Below are positions 43,437 to 51,893 of a stretch of DNA of 64,000 bases, piece by piece; position 1 is the stretch's first letter; every line of letters begins with the position of its first letter. The notes under the pieces are model-generated. The model had not been told where the DNA came from, did not search any database, and worked only from the letters and a program-made list of their open reading frames with translations. This stretch comes from Acidobacteriota bacterium (GTDB taxonomy: Bacteria; Acidobacteriota; Vicinamibacteria; Vicinamibacterales; 2-12-FULL-66-21), in NCBI GenBank assembly GCA_003222675.1, contig QHWT01000060.1, positions 57,539-121,538 on the forward strand, read 5' to 3'. The position numbers were made by a program, and so were the translations under genes.

Positions 43437-44498
43437 ATGCATCCGATCCTGGCGCGCCCGGCGCGGGTGGCGGCGTATGTGGCGGTCTGGCTGCCGCTCG
43501 GCGGATCGCTGGCCGCGCTCCTCGCGATGCAGGGTGTGTTGCCCTGGCCCGCGGCAATTGCGTTTGCGATGCCGATTGCCGTGGCCTACGGCTTCCTGTG
43601 TCTCTCCGCGTGGTACGCCGCGCAGGGCCTGCCCGTCGACCGCTTCGATCCCGTGCGGGTGACGATTACGGCGATGGCGGCGGCCTCCATCTCGAGCGCG
43701 GTGTGGCTGCTGATTGCGCGCGGCTGGCTCTCCGTGGTCAGCGCGACCGGGCGATGGCCGGCGGCGCGCGGCGCGTTCCGTGGATCGGCCCCGACGCTGT
43801 TCGGTTTCGGACTGCTGTTGTATCTGCTCGCGATTGCGGTCAGCTACGTGGCGGCGGCGTTCGAGAAATCCCGCGCGGCCGAGCGACGCGGCCTCGAAAT
43901 GCAGGTGCTCGCCCGCGAAGCGGAGCTGAGGGCGTTGCGCGCGCAGATCGATCCGCACTTCCTGTTCAACAGCCTGCAATCGATCAGCGCGCTGACCGCG
44001 GTCGATCCGGCGGCGGCGCGGCGCATGTGCCTGCTGCTCGCGGACTTTCTCCGCGATACGCTGGCGCTCGGCGCACGCGAACGGATACCGCTCTCCAGCG
44101 AGCTCGCGATCGCGAAACGGTTCCTCGCGATTGAGCAGGTGCGGTTCGGTGATCGGCTGCGCGTGGAGGTGACCGCCGATGCGGCCGAGGCGTGCCTCGT
44201 CGCGCCGCTGGTGCTGCAGCCGCTCGTCGAGAATGCCGTGACGCACGGCATCGCGCACGTGCTCGAAGGCGGCGCCGTCCGTATCGCTGCGGAGCGCGGC
44301 GCAGCCGTCCTGCGCATTCGCGTCGATAATCCCTGCGATCGCGATCGTCCGGCCGGGCGTGGGACCGGGATGGGGCTGGCCAACGTCCGCGCGCGGCTGC
44401 GCACGCTCTACGGCAACGACGCCGCGCTGCGCACGGAGGAAAAGGACGGCCGATTCACCGCGAATATCGAGCTGCCGATTGAAACGGTAGGCAAGTAG
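43437..44498 (+). CDS. LytS-family sensor histidine kinase
   Basis: 353 aa. The N-terminal ~145 residues form four membrane segments. The His_kinase motif IDPHFLFNSLQSI (phospho-acceptor His near residue 180) and a HATPase with NAVTHGI N-box and GTGMGLANVRARL G-box follow. This is the LytS/YehU class, which pairs with LytTR regulators. The matching regulator follows 288 bp later on the same strand, separated by a repeat-like gap. The sensed signal is probably linked to the LiaF-like neighbours. Confidence 0.9.
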   Translation: MHPILARPARVAAYVAVWLPLGGSLAALLAMQGVLPWPAAIAFAMPIAVAYGFLCLSAWYAAQGLPVDRFDPVRVTITAMAAASISSAVWLLIARGWLSVVSATGRWPAARGAFRGSAPTLFGFGLLLYLLAIAVSYVAAAFEKSRAAERRGLEMQVLAREAELRALRAQIDPHFLFNSLQSISALTAVDPAAARRMCLLLADFLRDTLALGARERIPLSSELAIAKRFLAIEQVRFGDRLRVEVTADAAEACLVAPLVLQPLVENAVTHGIAHVLEGGAVRIAAERGAAVLRIRVDNPCDRDRPAGRGTGMGLANVRARLRTLYGNDAALRTEEKDGRFTANIELPIETVGK

Positions 44499-44786
44499 AA
44501 AAGTGCGATGTTCGGGCGGCGAAGACGATCTCTCGAGAGAGGAATGCAACGAGGCGCAGAGAGCGCCGAGAAGGCTGCGTGATCGCACATCCGCCGCGCG
44601 GCGAATTTGCGTCATCTCGTGTCGGGCAAGCGCGGAGCGGCGGACGCGCGGTGAGCAGCCGCTTCCTCAATTGTCTTGGCCGCCCGCGTAAACTTGATCG
44701 GTATCTGTGTGATCCGCGTGACCCATGGCTTTCCTCTGCGCCTCCGCGCCTTTGCGTGAGATCGTCGTGACAAGCGACCAGTCTTT
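44499..44786 (+). other. 288-bp gap inside a two-component operon
   Basis: There is no convincing gene. It contains direct-repeat-like text (GCGCAGAGAGCGCCGAGAAGG, in parts; TGCGCCTCCGCGCCTTTGCG near 44736) related in style to the GGCCACGG elements but more decayed. The kinase and regulator may have separate promoters. Confidence 0.4.
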
Positions 44787-45530
44787 ATGAGCGTACTGCG
44801 CATCGTGATCGTGGACGATGAGGCGCTCGCCAGGGCGGTGGTGCGCGAGTATGCGTCGGCCGATCCGGACGTCGAGATTATCGCCGAATGCGGGAACGGC
44901 TTCGACGCGGTGAAGGCAGTGGCGGAGCATAAGCCGGACCTCGTGCTGCTCGACGTGCAGATGCCGAAGCTCGATGGCTTCGAGGTGTTGGAGCTGCTCG
45001 GGCGCGACCAGCCGGTCGTGTTCATCACCGCGTACGATCAGTACGCGCTCCGCGCCTTCGAGGTGCATGCGGTCGACTACCTGTTGAAGCCGTTCAGCGC
45101 CGAGCGGTTCCAGGAAGCGATGGCGCGTGCGCGCGAGCGGCAACGCGCGAAGGCGGCCTCGCCGGACGTCGCCGCGATCGTGCGCGACGCCAGGCCGAAG
45201 AGCGGTCCCGCCGAACGCGTCCTCATCCGCGACGGCGCGAACGTGCACGTGCTCCCCGTTGATGCGATCGATTACGTCGAGGCACAGGACGATTACGTCG
45301 CCTTCAAGGCGGAAGGCAAGCAGTACCTGAAGGACCAGACGCTCGCGGCAGTGGAGGCAACGCTCGACCCGTCCCGCTTCGTCCGCATTCATCGCTCGTA
45401 CGTGTTGAATATCGATCGCATCGCGAAGGTGGAGCTGTACGCGAAGGACAGTCGCATCGCGATTCTGCGCGACGGCACGCGCCTGCCTGTCAGCCGCGCC
45501 GGGTACGCGCGGCTGTCTCAGTTGTTGTAG
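44787..45530 (+). CDS. LytTR-type response regulator
   Basis: 247 aa. The receiver domain (1-120) has acidic pocket D10/D11, phospho-acceptor D56 (VLLDVQMPKLDG), Thr in FITAYD and Lys in YLLKPF. The LytTR DNA-binding domain (about 145-247) has RVLIRDGANVHVLPVDAIDYVEAQDDYV, the FVRIHRSYVLNIDRI segment and RLPVSR near the end. It partners the LytS-like kinase upstream. Likely target promoters are unknown. Confidence 0.93.
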   Translation: MSVLRIVIVDDEALARAVVREYASADPDVEIIAECGNGFDAVKAVAEHKPDLVLLDVQMPKLDGFEVLELLGRDQPVVFITAYDQYALRAFEVHAVDYLLKPFSAERFQEAMARARERQRAKAASPDVAAIVRDARPKSGPAERVLIRDGANVHVLPVDAIDYVEAQDDYVAFKAEGKQYLKDQTLAAVEATLDPSRFVRIHRSYVLNIDRIAKVELYAKDSRIAILRDGTRLPVSRAGYARLSQLL

Positions 45531-45551
45531 TCGGTTGACGGTTGTCGGACG

Positions 45552-45598
45552 GCCCGCCTCGGACACGGACCTCGGACCTCGGACCTCGGACCTCGGGC
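45552..45598. repeat. GGACCTC heptamer tandem array
   Basis: Five or so direct copies of GGACCTC, with GGCCCGCCTCGGACAC as a diverged start. It ends 15 bp before the -35 box of the TetR promoter. The same heptamer ends the array at 55258-55320. Confidence 0.9.
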
Positions 45599-45612
45599 CA
45601 GGAAGTATCCCC

Positions 45613-45647
45613 TTGACAACGAGCCACTAATTAAATATCTAGTTAGT
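45613..45647 (+). promoter_or_regulatory. Sigma-70 promoter overlapped by a TetR-type operator
   Basis: TTGACA (45613-45618), a 17-bp spacer and TATCTA (45636-45641) form a near-consensus promoter. A 22-bp imperfect palindrome (45626-45647, outer half-sites ACTAA and TTAGT) covers the -10 box. Transcription would start near 45648, about 8 nt before ATG 45657, so the message is almost leaderless. The AT-rich palindrome stands out in GC-rich surroundings and is well placed for autorepression by the TetR-type product. Confidence 0.65.
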
Positions 45648-45656
45648 TAATAACGT

Positions 45657-46289
45657 ATGGCGCGCCCGCCCCGCTCCGCGTCCGTCGATTCCCGTCGGCG
45701 CCTGTTCGAGGCCGCCGCGGCGGAGTTCGCGGCGCGCGGCTACGCGGGGGCCAACGTCGATCGCATCGCCCGTGCCGCGCGGTTGAACAAGGCGATGATT
45801 TACTACCACTTCAAGAGCAAGGCCGCGCTCTACCGCGAGATCCTGCGCGACATGTTCACCGCCGTCGGAACGCGCGTCGCCGACGTCGCGGCAGCGTCCT
45901 GCACCCCCGAAGACAAGGTGCGCGCGTTCGTCGAAGCGATCGCTGCCGAAGCGGAGGCCCGTCCTCACTTTCCTCCGATCTGGCTGCGCGAGATTGCCGA
46001 AGGGGGTGGGCACCTCGACGCCGCCACGCTGAACTACGCGCGCGCCGTCGTCGCGACACTCGGTCGAATCATCGAGGAAGGCTGCCGGGCCGGCCGCTTC
46101 AAGCCGGCGCAACCTATGCTCGTGCACGGCGGGATCATCGCGCCGCTGATGTTCTTCCTCGCGACGGCGCGGGTGCGCAGGAAGATGCAGCGCGCTGGCG
46201 CGGCCGGCGTCGCCGACATTCCGCCGAAGGTGGTCGTGGCGCACATTCAGCGCCTCACGCTCGCGGTCCTCGAAGGACGGATTGCATGA
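45657..46289 (+). CDS. TetR/AcrR family regulator (CecR-like)
   Basis: 210 aa. The N-terminal HTH (residues ~12-60: ARGYAGANVDRIARAARLNKAMIYYHFKSKAALYREIL) is followed by an all-helical ligand domain (APVEMF-type C-terminal region, SCTPEDKVRAFVEAIAAEAEARP). It is the first gene of an efflux operon with HlyD, two ATPases, TolC and two permeases, as CecR (YbiH) precedes ybhGFSR in enterobacteria. It overlaps the HlyD gene by an ATGA. A palindrome over its own promoter suggests autorepression relieved by an exported compound. Confidence 0.9.
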   Translation: MARPPRSASVDSRRRLFEAAAAEFAARGYAGANVDRIARAARLNKAMIYYHFKSKAALYREILRDMFTAVGTRVADVAAASCTPEDKVRAFVEAIAAEAEARPHFPPIWLREIAEGGGHLDAATLNYARAVVATLGRIIEEGCRAGRFKPAQPMLVHGGIIAPLMFFLATARVRRKMQRAGAAGVADIPPKVVVAHIQRLTLAVLEGRIA

Positions 46290-47296
46290 AGAGATCGATG
46301 CTCGTGATTCTCGCGTGTACGCTGCCGGCGATCGCCGCCTGCCACCGGAATGGCGATGCGGGCAGCAACCGCGCGACCGGCTACGTCGAAGCCACCGACG
46401 TGCGCGTTGCGCCCGAAGTCGGCGGACGGCTGATCAAGCTCGAGGTTGCCGAGGGGCAGCGCGTGACCGCCGGCGACGTAGTGGGTCGTCTCGACACGGC
46501 CGACACCGAGCTGGCCGTGCGACGCGCCTCGGCAGAACGGGACCAGGCGCGGGCGCAGCTGGCACTGCTGCAGGCGGGATCGCGCGCGGAAGACATCCGG
46601 CAGGCGTCGGCGCAGCTGCAGTCGGCGCGATCCGAGGTCACGGCGGCGCAGGCGGAAGTGGAGGCGGCGAGCGCTGACCTCGAGCGGTTCGAGTCGCTGC
46701 TCCGCGCGAACGCCGGCTCCGTCAAGCAGCGGGACGATGCGAAGACGCGCAAGGACGTGGCGACCGCGCGTGTAACGGGCGCCGAGGAGCGTGCGCGCGC
46801 GGCGGCCGATGCGCTGGCGCGCGTGAAAGCCGGCGCCCGGCCGCAGGAGCTGACGGCCGCGCGTGCGCGCGTCAGCGCCGTGGACGCGCAGATCGCCTCG
46901 CTCGAGAAAAATCTTGGCGACGCGGTCGTGAAGAGTCCCGTCGGCGGCGTCGTCACGTCGAAGTTGATCGATGCCGGTGAGATGGTCGCGCCGCGCGCGC
47001 CGATCGTCGTGATCACCGACCTCGATCACGCATGGGCGAACGTCTATGTCGACGAGCCGCTGGTGCCGCAGCTGAAAATCGGCCAGGCCGCGACGCTCGT
47101 GACCGACGCGGGACAACGCCTCGACGGAACGATCACGTTCATTTCGCCGAAAGCGGAGTTTACGCCGCGCAACGTTCAGACGGCGGAGGAACGGTCGAAG
47201 CTTGTGTACCGCATCAAGGTGACGGCCGACAATCGCAACGGCGTGCTGAAGCCCGGCATGCCCGTCGAAGCCGAACTGCAGCCACAGAAACAATAG
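46286..47296 (+). CDS. HlyD/YbhG-like membrane fusion protein
   Basis: A 336-aa lipoprotein (lipobox AIAAC, Cys19). A lipoyl-like half (TDVRVAPEVGGRLIKLEVAEGQRVTAGDVVGRLDT), a long coiled coil (residues ~70-195, e.g. LARVKAGARPQELTAARAR) and a second lipoyl/beta-barrel region (VKSPVGGVVTSKLIDAGEMV) are in the order of YbhG-type adaptors. It joins the inner-membrane permeases to the TolC protein. The next gene starts after a repeat-filled 109-bp gap. Confidence 0.9.
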   Translation: MKRSMLVILACTLPAIAACHRNGDAGSNRATGYVEATDVRVAPEVGGRLIKLEVAEGQRVTAGDVVGRLDTADTELAVRRASAERDQARAQLALLQAGSRAEDIRQASAQLQSARSEVTAAQAEVEAASADLERFESLLRANAGSVKQRDDAKTRKDVATARVTGAEERARAAADALARVKAGARPQELTAARARVSAVDAQIASLEKNLGDAVVKSPVGGVVTSKLIDAGEMVAPRAPIVVITDLDHAWANVYVDEPLVPQLKIGQAATLVTDAGQRLDGTITFISPKAEFTPRNVQTAEERSKLVYRIKVTADNRNGVLKPGMPVEAELQPQKQ

Positions 47297-47403
47297 CCAC
47301 GGATCAACACCAGATAGCCACGGATCGACCACAGATAGCCACGGATCGACAAAAGCCACAGATCAACACAGAGCTACACAGGTCAACACAGATGACACGG
47401 ATC
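47297..47403. repeat. AGCCACGGATC tandem array
   Basis: About five copies of a 20-23-bp unit (AGCCACGGATCGACCACAG) separate the adaptor and ATPase genes. Later copies degrade into ACACAGGTCAACACAG. The AGCCACGG core resembles the GGCCACGG element. It lies inside an operon, so transcription must pass through it. Confidence 0.85.
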
Positions 47404-47405
47404 GC

Positions 47406-48350
47406 ATGACAGCCATGGATTATCGGGAACGGGTTGCGATTCGGCTCGAGCGGGTGACGAAGCGTTACGAGACCGTCACCGCGCTCAACGAGCTGACGTT
47501 CGACGTGCGGTCCGGCGAGATGTTTGGTCTGATCGGTCCTGATGGTGCCGGAAAGACGACGACGATCAGGCTGATGGGCGGATTGCTCCGTCCGGATGGC
47601 GGACAGATCGAGGTGCTGGGACGTGATCCGGTCGCCGACCATCGGGCGATCACCGGCGCGGTGGGATACCTCTCGCAGCGATTCAGCCTGTATGGCGATC
47701 TCACGATCGACGAGAACATCGCGTTTTTCGCGGAGATCCACGGTGTGCGCGGCTACAAGGCGGCGCGCGATCGGCTGCTCGAGATGACGCAGCTCACGCC
47801 GTTCCGCCGGCGCCGCGCGGACCGGCTGTCGGGCGGCATGAAGCAGAAGCTCGCGCTCGCCTGCACGCTCGTGCACGAGCCCCAAGTGCTGTTGCTCGAC
47901 GAGCCGACGACGGGCGTGGATCCCGTGTCGCGCCGTGAATTCTGGAAGCTGCTGTCCGAATTCCTGGCGCGCGGCCTCACGATTGTGATGGCGACGCCGT
48001 ATCTCGACGAGGCGGAGCGCTGCGCGCGCGTCGTGCTGCTGCACGAGGGACGGCGGCTCGCGCTCGACGAGCCGTCGCGCCTCCAGCACAATCTCGGGGG
48101 CCAGCTTCTCGAAGTCAGCGTGGACGCGGCACGTCCACCCATCGATCTTCTCGCGCGGATCCCTGGCGTTGCCGACGTGCAGCCCTTCGGCGATCGCGCG
48201 CACGTACGGCTCGCTGGCCTCGACCAGCGCGCCGGCGTCGAGGCGATCCGCACGGCGCTCGGGGGCGCGGGAATGAACGCTGTCAGCGTGCGTCCCATCA
48301 CGGCCTCGCTCGAGGACGTGTTCATCGATCTGACCACACGATTATCATGA
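47406..48350 (+). CDS. ABC transporter ATPase, YbhF N-terminal-half type
   Basis: 314 aa (ATG 47415 is an alternative start). Walker A GPDGAGKTTTIRL has the D in place of N/S seen in the first half of YbhF. The signature LSGGMKQKLALAC and Walker B VLLLDEPTTGVDPVSRREFW are complete. The C-terminal ~90 residues form a small regulatory domain (LLARIPGVADVQPFGDRAHVRL). The second half of the YbhF-like pair is at 49812, so here the two nucleotide-binding domains are separate proteins that probably form a heterodimer. It overlaps the TolC gene by an ATGA. Confidence 0.9.
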   Translation: MTAMDYRERVAIRLERVTKRYETVTALNELTFDVRSGEMFGLIGPDGAGKTTTIRLMGGLLRPDGGQIEVLGRDPVADHRAITGAVGYLSQRFSLYGDLTIDENIAFFAEIHGVRGYKAARDRLLEMTQLTPFRRRRADRLSGGMKQKLALACTLVHEPQVLLLDEPTTGVDPVSRREFWKLLSEFLARGLTIVMATPYLDEAERCARVVLLHEGRRLALDEPSRLQHNLGGQLLEVSVDAARPPIDLLARIPGVADVQPFGDRAHVRLAGLDQRAGVEAIRTALGGAGMNAVSVRPITASLEDVFIDLTTRLS

Positions 48351-49699
48351 AACAAGTACTGACGGGCATCGCATGCATTCTGCTGACGGTACCGCTTGAC
48401 GCGCAGGTGCCGCCCGCATTCACGTCGTTGACGCTCGATGAGGCGATTGCGCGCGGGATGGAGACGTCGCGGCGGCTCGCGGAGCTTCAGTCGCGGGAGG
48501 AGGCGGCAGCGTTCGCGGTCGAAGGCCGTCACGTGGCGGAGCGTCCGAATGTTGCCGTGCAGGGAGGTTACACCCGCACCAATCACGTGGACGAGTTCGT
48601 GATCACGTCTCCGGTGCGGCCGCCGCAGGTAGTCTATGCCGACATTCCCGACAATTACCGGACGCGGCTCGATCTGCAGTGGCCGATTTATACCGGCGGC
48701 CGCGGCGACGCGCTCGAGCGCGCCGCGCGCGCGGAGCAGGCCGCCACAGGAGAGGACCTTGCCGCCGCCCGATCGGATCTGAGGCTGGAGATCACGCGCG
48801 CGTTCTGGGCGCTCGTCACCGCGCGCGAGACCGAAGCGGTGCTCGCGCGATCGCTCGACGCGATTGGTGCGCAGGTGGCCGACCTGCGCAGCCGGCTCGC
48901 ATCGGGATTGATCGCGCCGAACGATGTCTCGTCAGCAGAAGCGCAGGCGTCGCGTCAGCGCCTGCTTGCGCTCGAGGCGGCGAACCAGCGGGCGATCGCG
49001 GAAGCGGATCTGCGCCGGTTAACAGGCGTGCCCGCCGGTCGCATCGACGTTCGCGTCCCGGAAGCGGACACTCGTGTCCCCGGAACGGTGACAGTCACAG
49101 TTCGGGTCCCGCCGACTGTCCCGGATTCCGGACGAAGTGTGAGTGTCCCCGTTTCCACGCGCCCGGAGCGGCGGGCGCTGGAGCAGCGTGCGCGGTCTGC
49201 CGACGCGCGCGCGGATGCCGTCGACGCGACGGGGCGTCCGCAGATTGCCGTGGGCGGCGGTTACGACTACGCACGTCCCAATCCGCGCATCTTTCCACGC
49301 ACGGGACAGTGGCGCACGTCATGGGACGTTTCCATCAATCTCACGTGGTCGCTCTGGGACGGAGGGCGCCGTGGGGCGGACGCCGGCGAGGCGCGCGCGA
49401 ACGCCCGCGCAGTGCGCGCACGCGCCGAGGATTTCGATCGCCAGGCGACGTTTGAGATCGAGCAGCGTCAGCTCGAGCTCGCCTCGAACCGCGAGGCGAT
49501 CGGCGCTGCCGACGACGAGGTGCGCGCCGCTGTCGACGCCGAACGCGTCGTCGGCGAGCGGTACCGCGTGGGAGTCGCGACCAGCACCGATGTTCTCGAG
49601 GCGCAGGTGACGCGGCTCCAGGCGGAGCTCGATCGCACGCGCGCGATCGCGGGGGTCCGTCTCGCGGAAGCGCGCCTTCAGCGGGCACTAGGACAATAG
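48347..49699 (+). CDS. TolC-family outer-membrane efflux protein
   Basis: 450 aa with a signal peptide (GIACILLTVPLDAQ) and two OEP repeats of long helices (~30-230 and ~255-450). The characteristic LRLEITRAFWALVTARE, SLDAIGAQVADLRSRLASGLIAPNDV and LELASNREAIGAADDEVRAAVDAERVVGERYRVGVATSTDVLEAQ (in parts) are present. It would provide the outer-membrane channel for the ABC system around it. It is unusual that it lies between the two ATPase genes rather than at one end. Confidence 0.9.
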   Translation: MKQVLTGIACILLTVPLDAQVPPAFTSLTLDEAIARGMETSRRLAELQSREEAAAFAVEGRHVAERPNVAVQGGYTRTNHVDEFVITSPVRPPQVVYADIPDNYRTRLDLQWPIYTGGRGDALERAARAEQAATGEDLAAARSDLRLEITRAFWALVTARETEAVLARSLDAIGAQVADLRSRLASGLIAPNDVSSAEAQASRQRLLALEAANQRAIAEADLRRLTGVPAGRIDVRVPEADTRVPGTVTVTVRVPPTVPDSGRSVSVPVSTRPERRALEQRARSADARADAVDATGRPQIAVGGGYDYARPNPRIFPRTGQWRTSWDVSINLTWSLWDGGRRGADAGEARANARAVRARAEDFDRQATFEIEQRQLELASNREAIGAADDEVRAAVDAERVVGERYRVGVATSTDVLEAQVTRLQAELDRTRAIAGVRLAEARLQRALGQ

Positions 49700-49701
49700 C
49701 G

Positions 49702-49789
49702 CCTGCGGCCTGCGCGAGGCGACGGAGTGAAGCGGCGCGACGCGCCGCAGCCGAGGGCGAGCGCGTGGGGGTGGGGCCCCACGCGCCTT
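49702..49789. repeat. GC-rich dispersed palindromic element (uninterrupted copy)
   Basis: It contains CGCCTGCGGCCTGCGCGAGG, GACGGAGTGAAGCGG and GCGTGGGGGTGGGGCCCCACGC (in parts), the reverse complement of the outer parts of the element at 36534-36705, without the 28-bp repeats. The palindrome GTGGGGCCCCAC is at its end. It lies in the gap between the TolC and second ATPase genes. Confidence 0.85.
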
Positions 49790-49811
49790 AAGTAATGCTG
49801 ACTGACCAATC

Positions 49812-50786
49812 ATGAGCAACGCCATCGAAGTCCGGCATCTCACGCGGCGATTCGGCCAGTTCGTTGCCGTCGATGACGTGAGTTTCGACGTGCGCCGCGG
49901 CGAGATTTTCGGCTTCCTTGGAAGTAACGGGGCAGGAAAGTCGACGACGATCAGGATGCTTTGCGGACTGCTCAAACCCTCGTCTGGCAGCGCCAGCGTC
50001 GGCGGCGTCGACGTGACCCGCGATCCCGAAGGCGTGAAGCGGCGCATCGGGTACATGTCGCAGCGCTTCTCGCTGTACGAGCTGCTGACCGTCGATCAGA
50101 ACATCAGGTTCTTCGGCGGCGTCTACGGGCTGGACGACGTGAAGCTCGCGGCGCGACGGCGCTTCGTCGTCGAGATGGCGGGCCTGGCCGGACGCGAGTC
50201 GACGCTGGCGCGCGATCTCGCCGGTGGATGGCGGCAGCGCCTCGCGCTCGGGTGCGCGATCCTGCACGAGCCGGCCATCCTGTTTCTGGACGAGCCGACC
50301 GGCGGTGTCGATCCCGTGTCGCGCCGCCAGTTCTGGCGCCTGATCGACACGCTGTCGCACGCCGGCGTGACGGTCCTCGTGACGACGCATTATCTCGACG
50401 AGGCGGAGCGCTGCCACCGTGTCGCGCTGATTCACGCGGGCCGCCTCGCCGCGATCGGCACCACGACCGAGGTGAAGCGGATTTTCGAAGGGCGGCCGAT
50501 CGTCGAAATCCGGACGGACAAGGCGATCGAAGCGATGCGGCTCCTCGATGCGACGCCCGACGTCGAGAAGACGAGCCTCTTCGGGACTGCTGTGCACGCC
50601 GTGCTGCGCGACGCGGCCATCCGGCCCGAAGCGCTCGCCGATCGTCTCCGCTCCTCTGGCATTGACGTCGAGTCGGTCGCGCTCGTGGCACCGTCGCTCG
50701 AAGACGTATTCCTGGACGTGATCGACAAAGCGCCTCGAACGGGCTCCGGCGACGCCCCTCGTTCAGCGGGAGGGACCGCCGCGTGA
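49812..50786 (+). CDS. ABC transporter ATPase, YbhF C-terminal-half type
   Basis: 324 aa. Walker A GSNGAGKSTTIRML, Q-loop YMSQRFSLYE, Walker B AILFLDEPTGGVDPVSRRQFW and H-loop TTHYLDEAE are intact. The signature is LAGGWRQRLALG rather than LSGGQ, comparable to the altered signature of the YbhF second domain. The C-terminal region (~225-310) matches that of its partner. Its stop overlaps the first permease start (GTGA), so it is tightly coupled. Confidence 0.9.
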   Translation: MSNAIEVRHLTRRFGQFVAVDDVSFDVRRGEIFGFLGSNGAGKSTTIRMLCGLLKPSSGSASVGGVDVTRDPEGVKRRIGYMSQRFSLYELLTVDQNIRFFGGVYGLDDVKLAARRRFVVEMAGLAGRESTLARDLAGGWRQRLALGCAILHEPAILFLDEPTGGVDPVSRRQFWRLIDTLSHAGVTVLVTTHYLDEAERCHRVALIHAGRLAAIGTTTEVKRIFEGRPIVEIRTDKAIEAMRLLDATPDVEKTSLFGTAVHAVLRDAAIRPEALADRLRSSGIDVESVALVAPSLEDVFLDVIDKAPRTGSGDAPRSAGGTAA

Positions 50787-51892
50787 CGAAGGCGCTCGCG
50801 GTATGCCGCAAAGAGCTGAGGCAGATCAGGCGCGATCGGCGCACGCTGCTGATCCTCATTTTCGTTCCGGCGTTCTTCCTCCTGCTGTACGGCTACGCGC
50901 TCAACTGGGACATCCGCCACATCACGCTCGCCGTCCAGGATCGCGATGCCACGCCCGAGAGTCGTGCGCTCGTGTCGGCGTTCGTCAACTCGGGCTATTT
51001 CGATTACATAGCCGACGCACATTCACCCGGCGAGATCGATCGCCTGCTCGATCTGAACGAGGCGCGCGCCGTCCTCGTGATCCCTGAAGGCTTTGCGCGT
51101 GACGTCGCGCGTGGTTCAGGGCCGCAGGTCCAGGTGCTCATCAACGGCGAAAACGCGAACACCGCGACCACCGTGATGGGGTACGCCGCGAATATCGTCC
51201 GCAGCGCTGGAGCATCGCTCGCCCCCGCCGCGGCCGCTCGAGCGCCATTGGTGTCCGTCGAGCCGCGCATCTGGTACAACCCGGAGCTGCGCAGCACGCT
51301 GTTCCTCGTACCTGGCTTGATCGCCTACATCCTGATGATCACGGCGGTCATCTCCACCGCGATCTCCATCGTCCGCGAGAAGGAGGTGGGGACGATGGAG
51401 CAGGTGCGCATGGCGCCGATTGACACGTTCTCATTCGTCGTCGGAAAGACCATTCCGTATTTCCTGATCTCGCTGGCATCGGCGGCGCTGATCGTGCTGG
51501 CCGCGATGGTCCTGTTTCAATTGCCGATGCGCGGGAACTGGCTGTCGCTTTTAGTCGCGTTGTCGCTGTTCATCGCCGGCGCGCTGGGGACGGGCCTCGT
51601 GATCTCGACGGTTGCGGATACGCAACAGGTGGCGTTCCAGGCGGCCATGCTGTCGTCGTTCCTGCCGACGCTGATGCTGTCCGGATTCATCTTTCCGATC
51701 TCGAGCATGCCGAAGGTCCTGCAGATCATCACGTACGGCGTTCCGGCCAGGTACTTCCTCATCGCGCTGCGCGGCATTGTGCTCAAAGGCACGTCAATCT
51801 GGCTGCTCCTCCCGCAGATGGGCGCATTGATCGTGTATGCACTCGTGATGCTGACGCTCGCATCGCTGCGGCTCTCGAGGGAGGCGCGCTGA
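50783..51892 (+). CDS. ABC-2 type permease (YbhS-like)
   Basis: 369 aa beginning at GTG 50783. One N-terminal helix (TLLILIFVPAFFLLLYGYAL), a ~150-residue periplasmic domain (LAVQDRDATPESRALVSAF) and five C-terminal helices with the ABC-2 signature ISIVREKEVGTMEQVRMAPI and SGFIFPISSMP are the standard layout. It forms the membrane channel with the next permease. The pair exports an unknown amphipathic compound across the envelope with the adaptor and TolC protein. Confidence 0.92.
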   Translation: MTKALAVCRKELRQIRRDRRTLLILIFVPAFFLLLYGYALNWDIRHITLAVQDRDATPESRALVSAFVNSGYFDYIADAHSPGEIDRLLDLNEARAVLVIPEGFARDVARGSGPQVQVLINGENANTATTVMGYAANIVRSAGASLAPAAAARAPLVSVEPRIWYNPELRSTLFLVPGLIAYILMITAVISTAISIVREKEVGTMEQVRMAPIDTFSFVVGKTIPYFLISLASAALIVLAAMVLFQLPMRGNWLSLLVALSLFIAGALGTGLVISTVADTQQVAFQAAMLSSFLPTLMLSGFIFPISSMPKVLQIITYGVPARYFLIALRGIVLKGTSIWLLLPQMGALIVYALVMLTLASLRLSREAR

Positions 51893-51893
51893 C

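Noticed and set aside
42465..44615. Very long minus-strand open frame (over 700 codons) opposite the LiaF/LytS genes
   Set aside because: It is the antisense of clear membrane and kinase genes, is extremely rich in Arg/His/Asp as expected for a GC-rich shadow frame, and has no recognisable domain.
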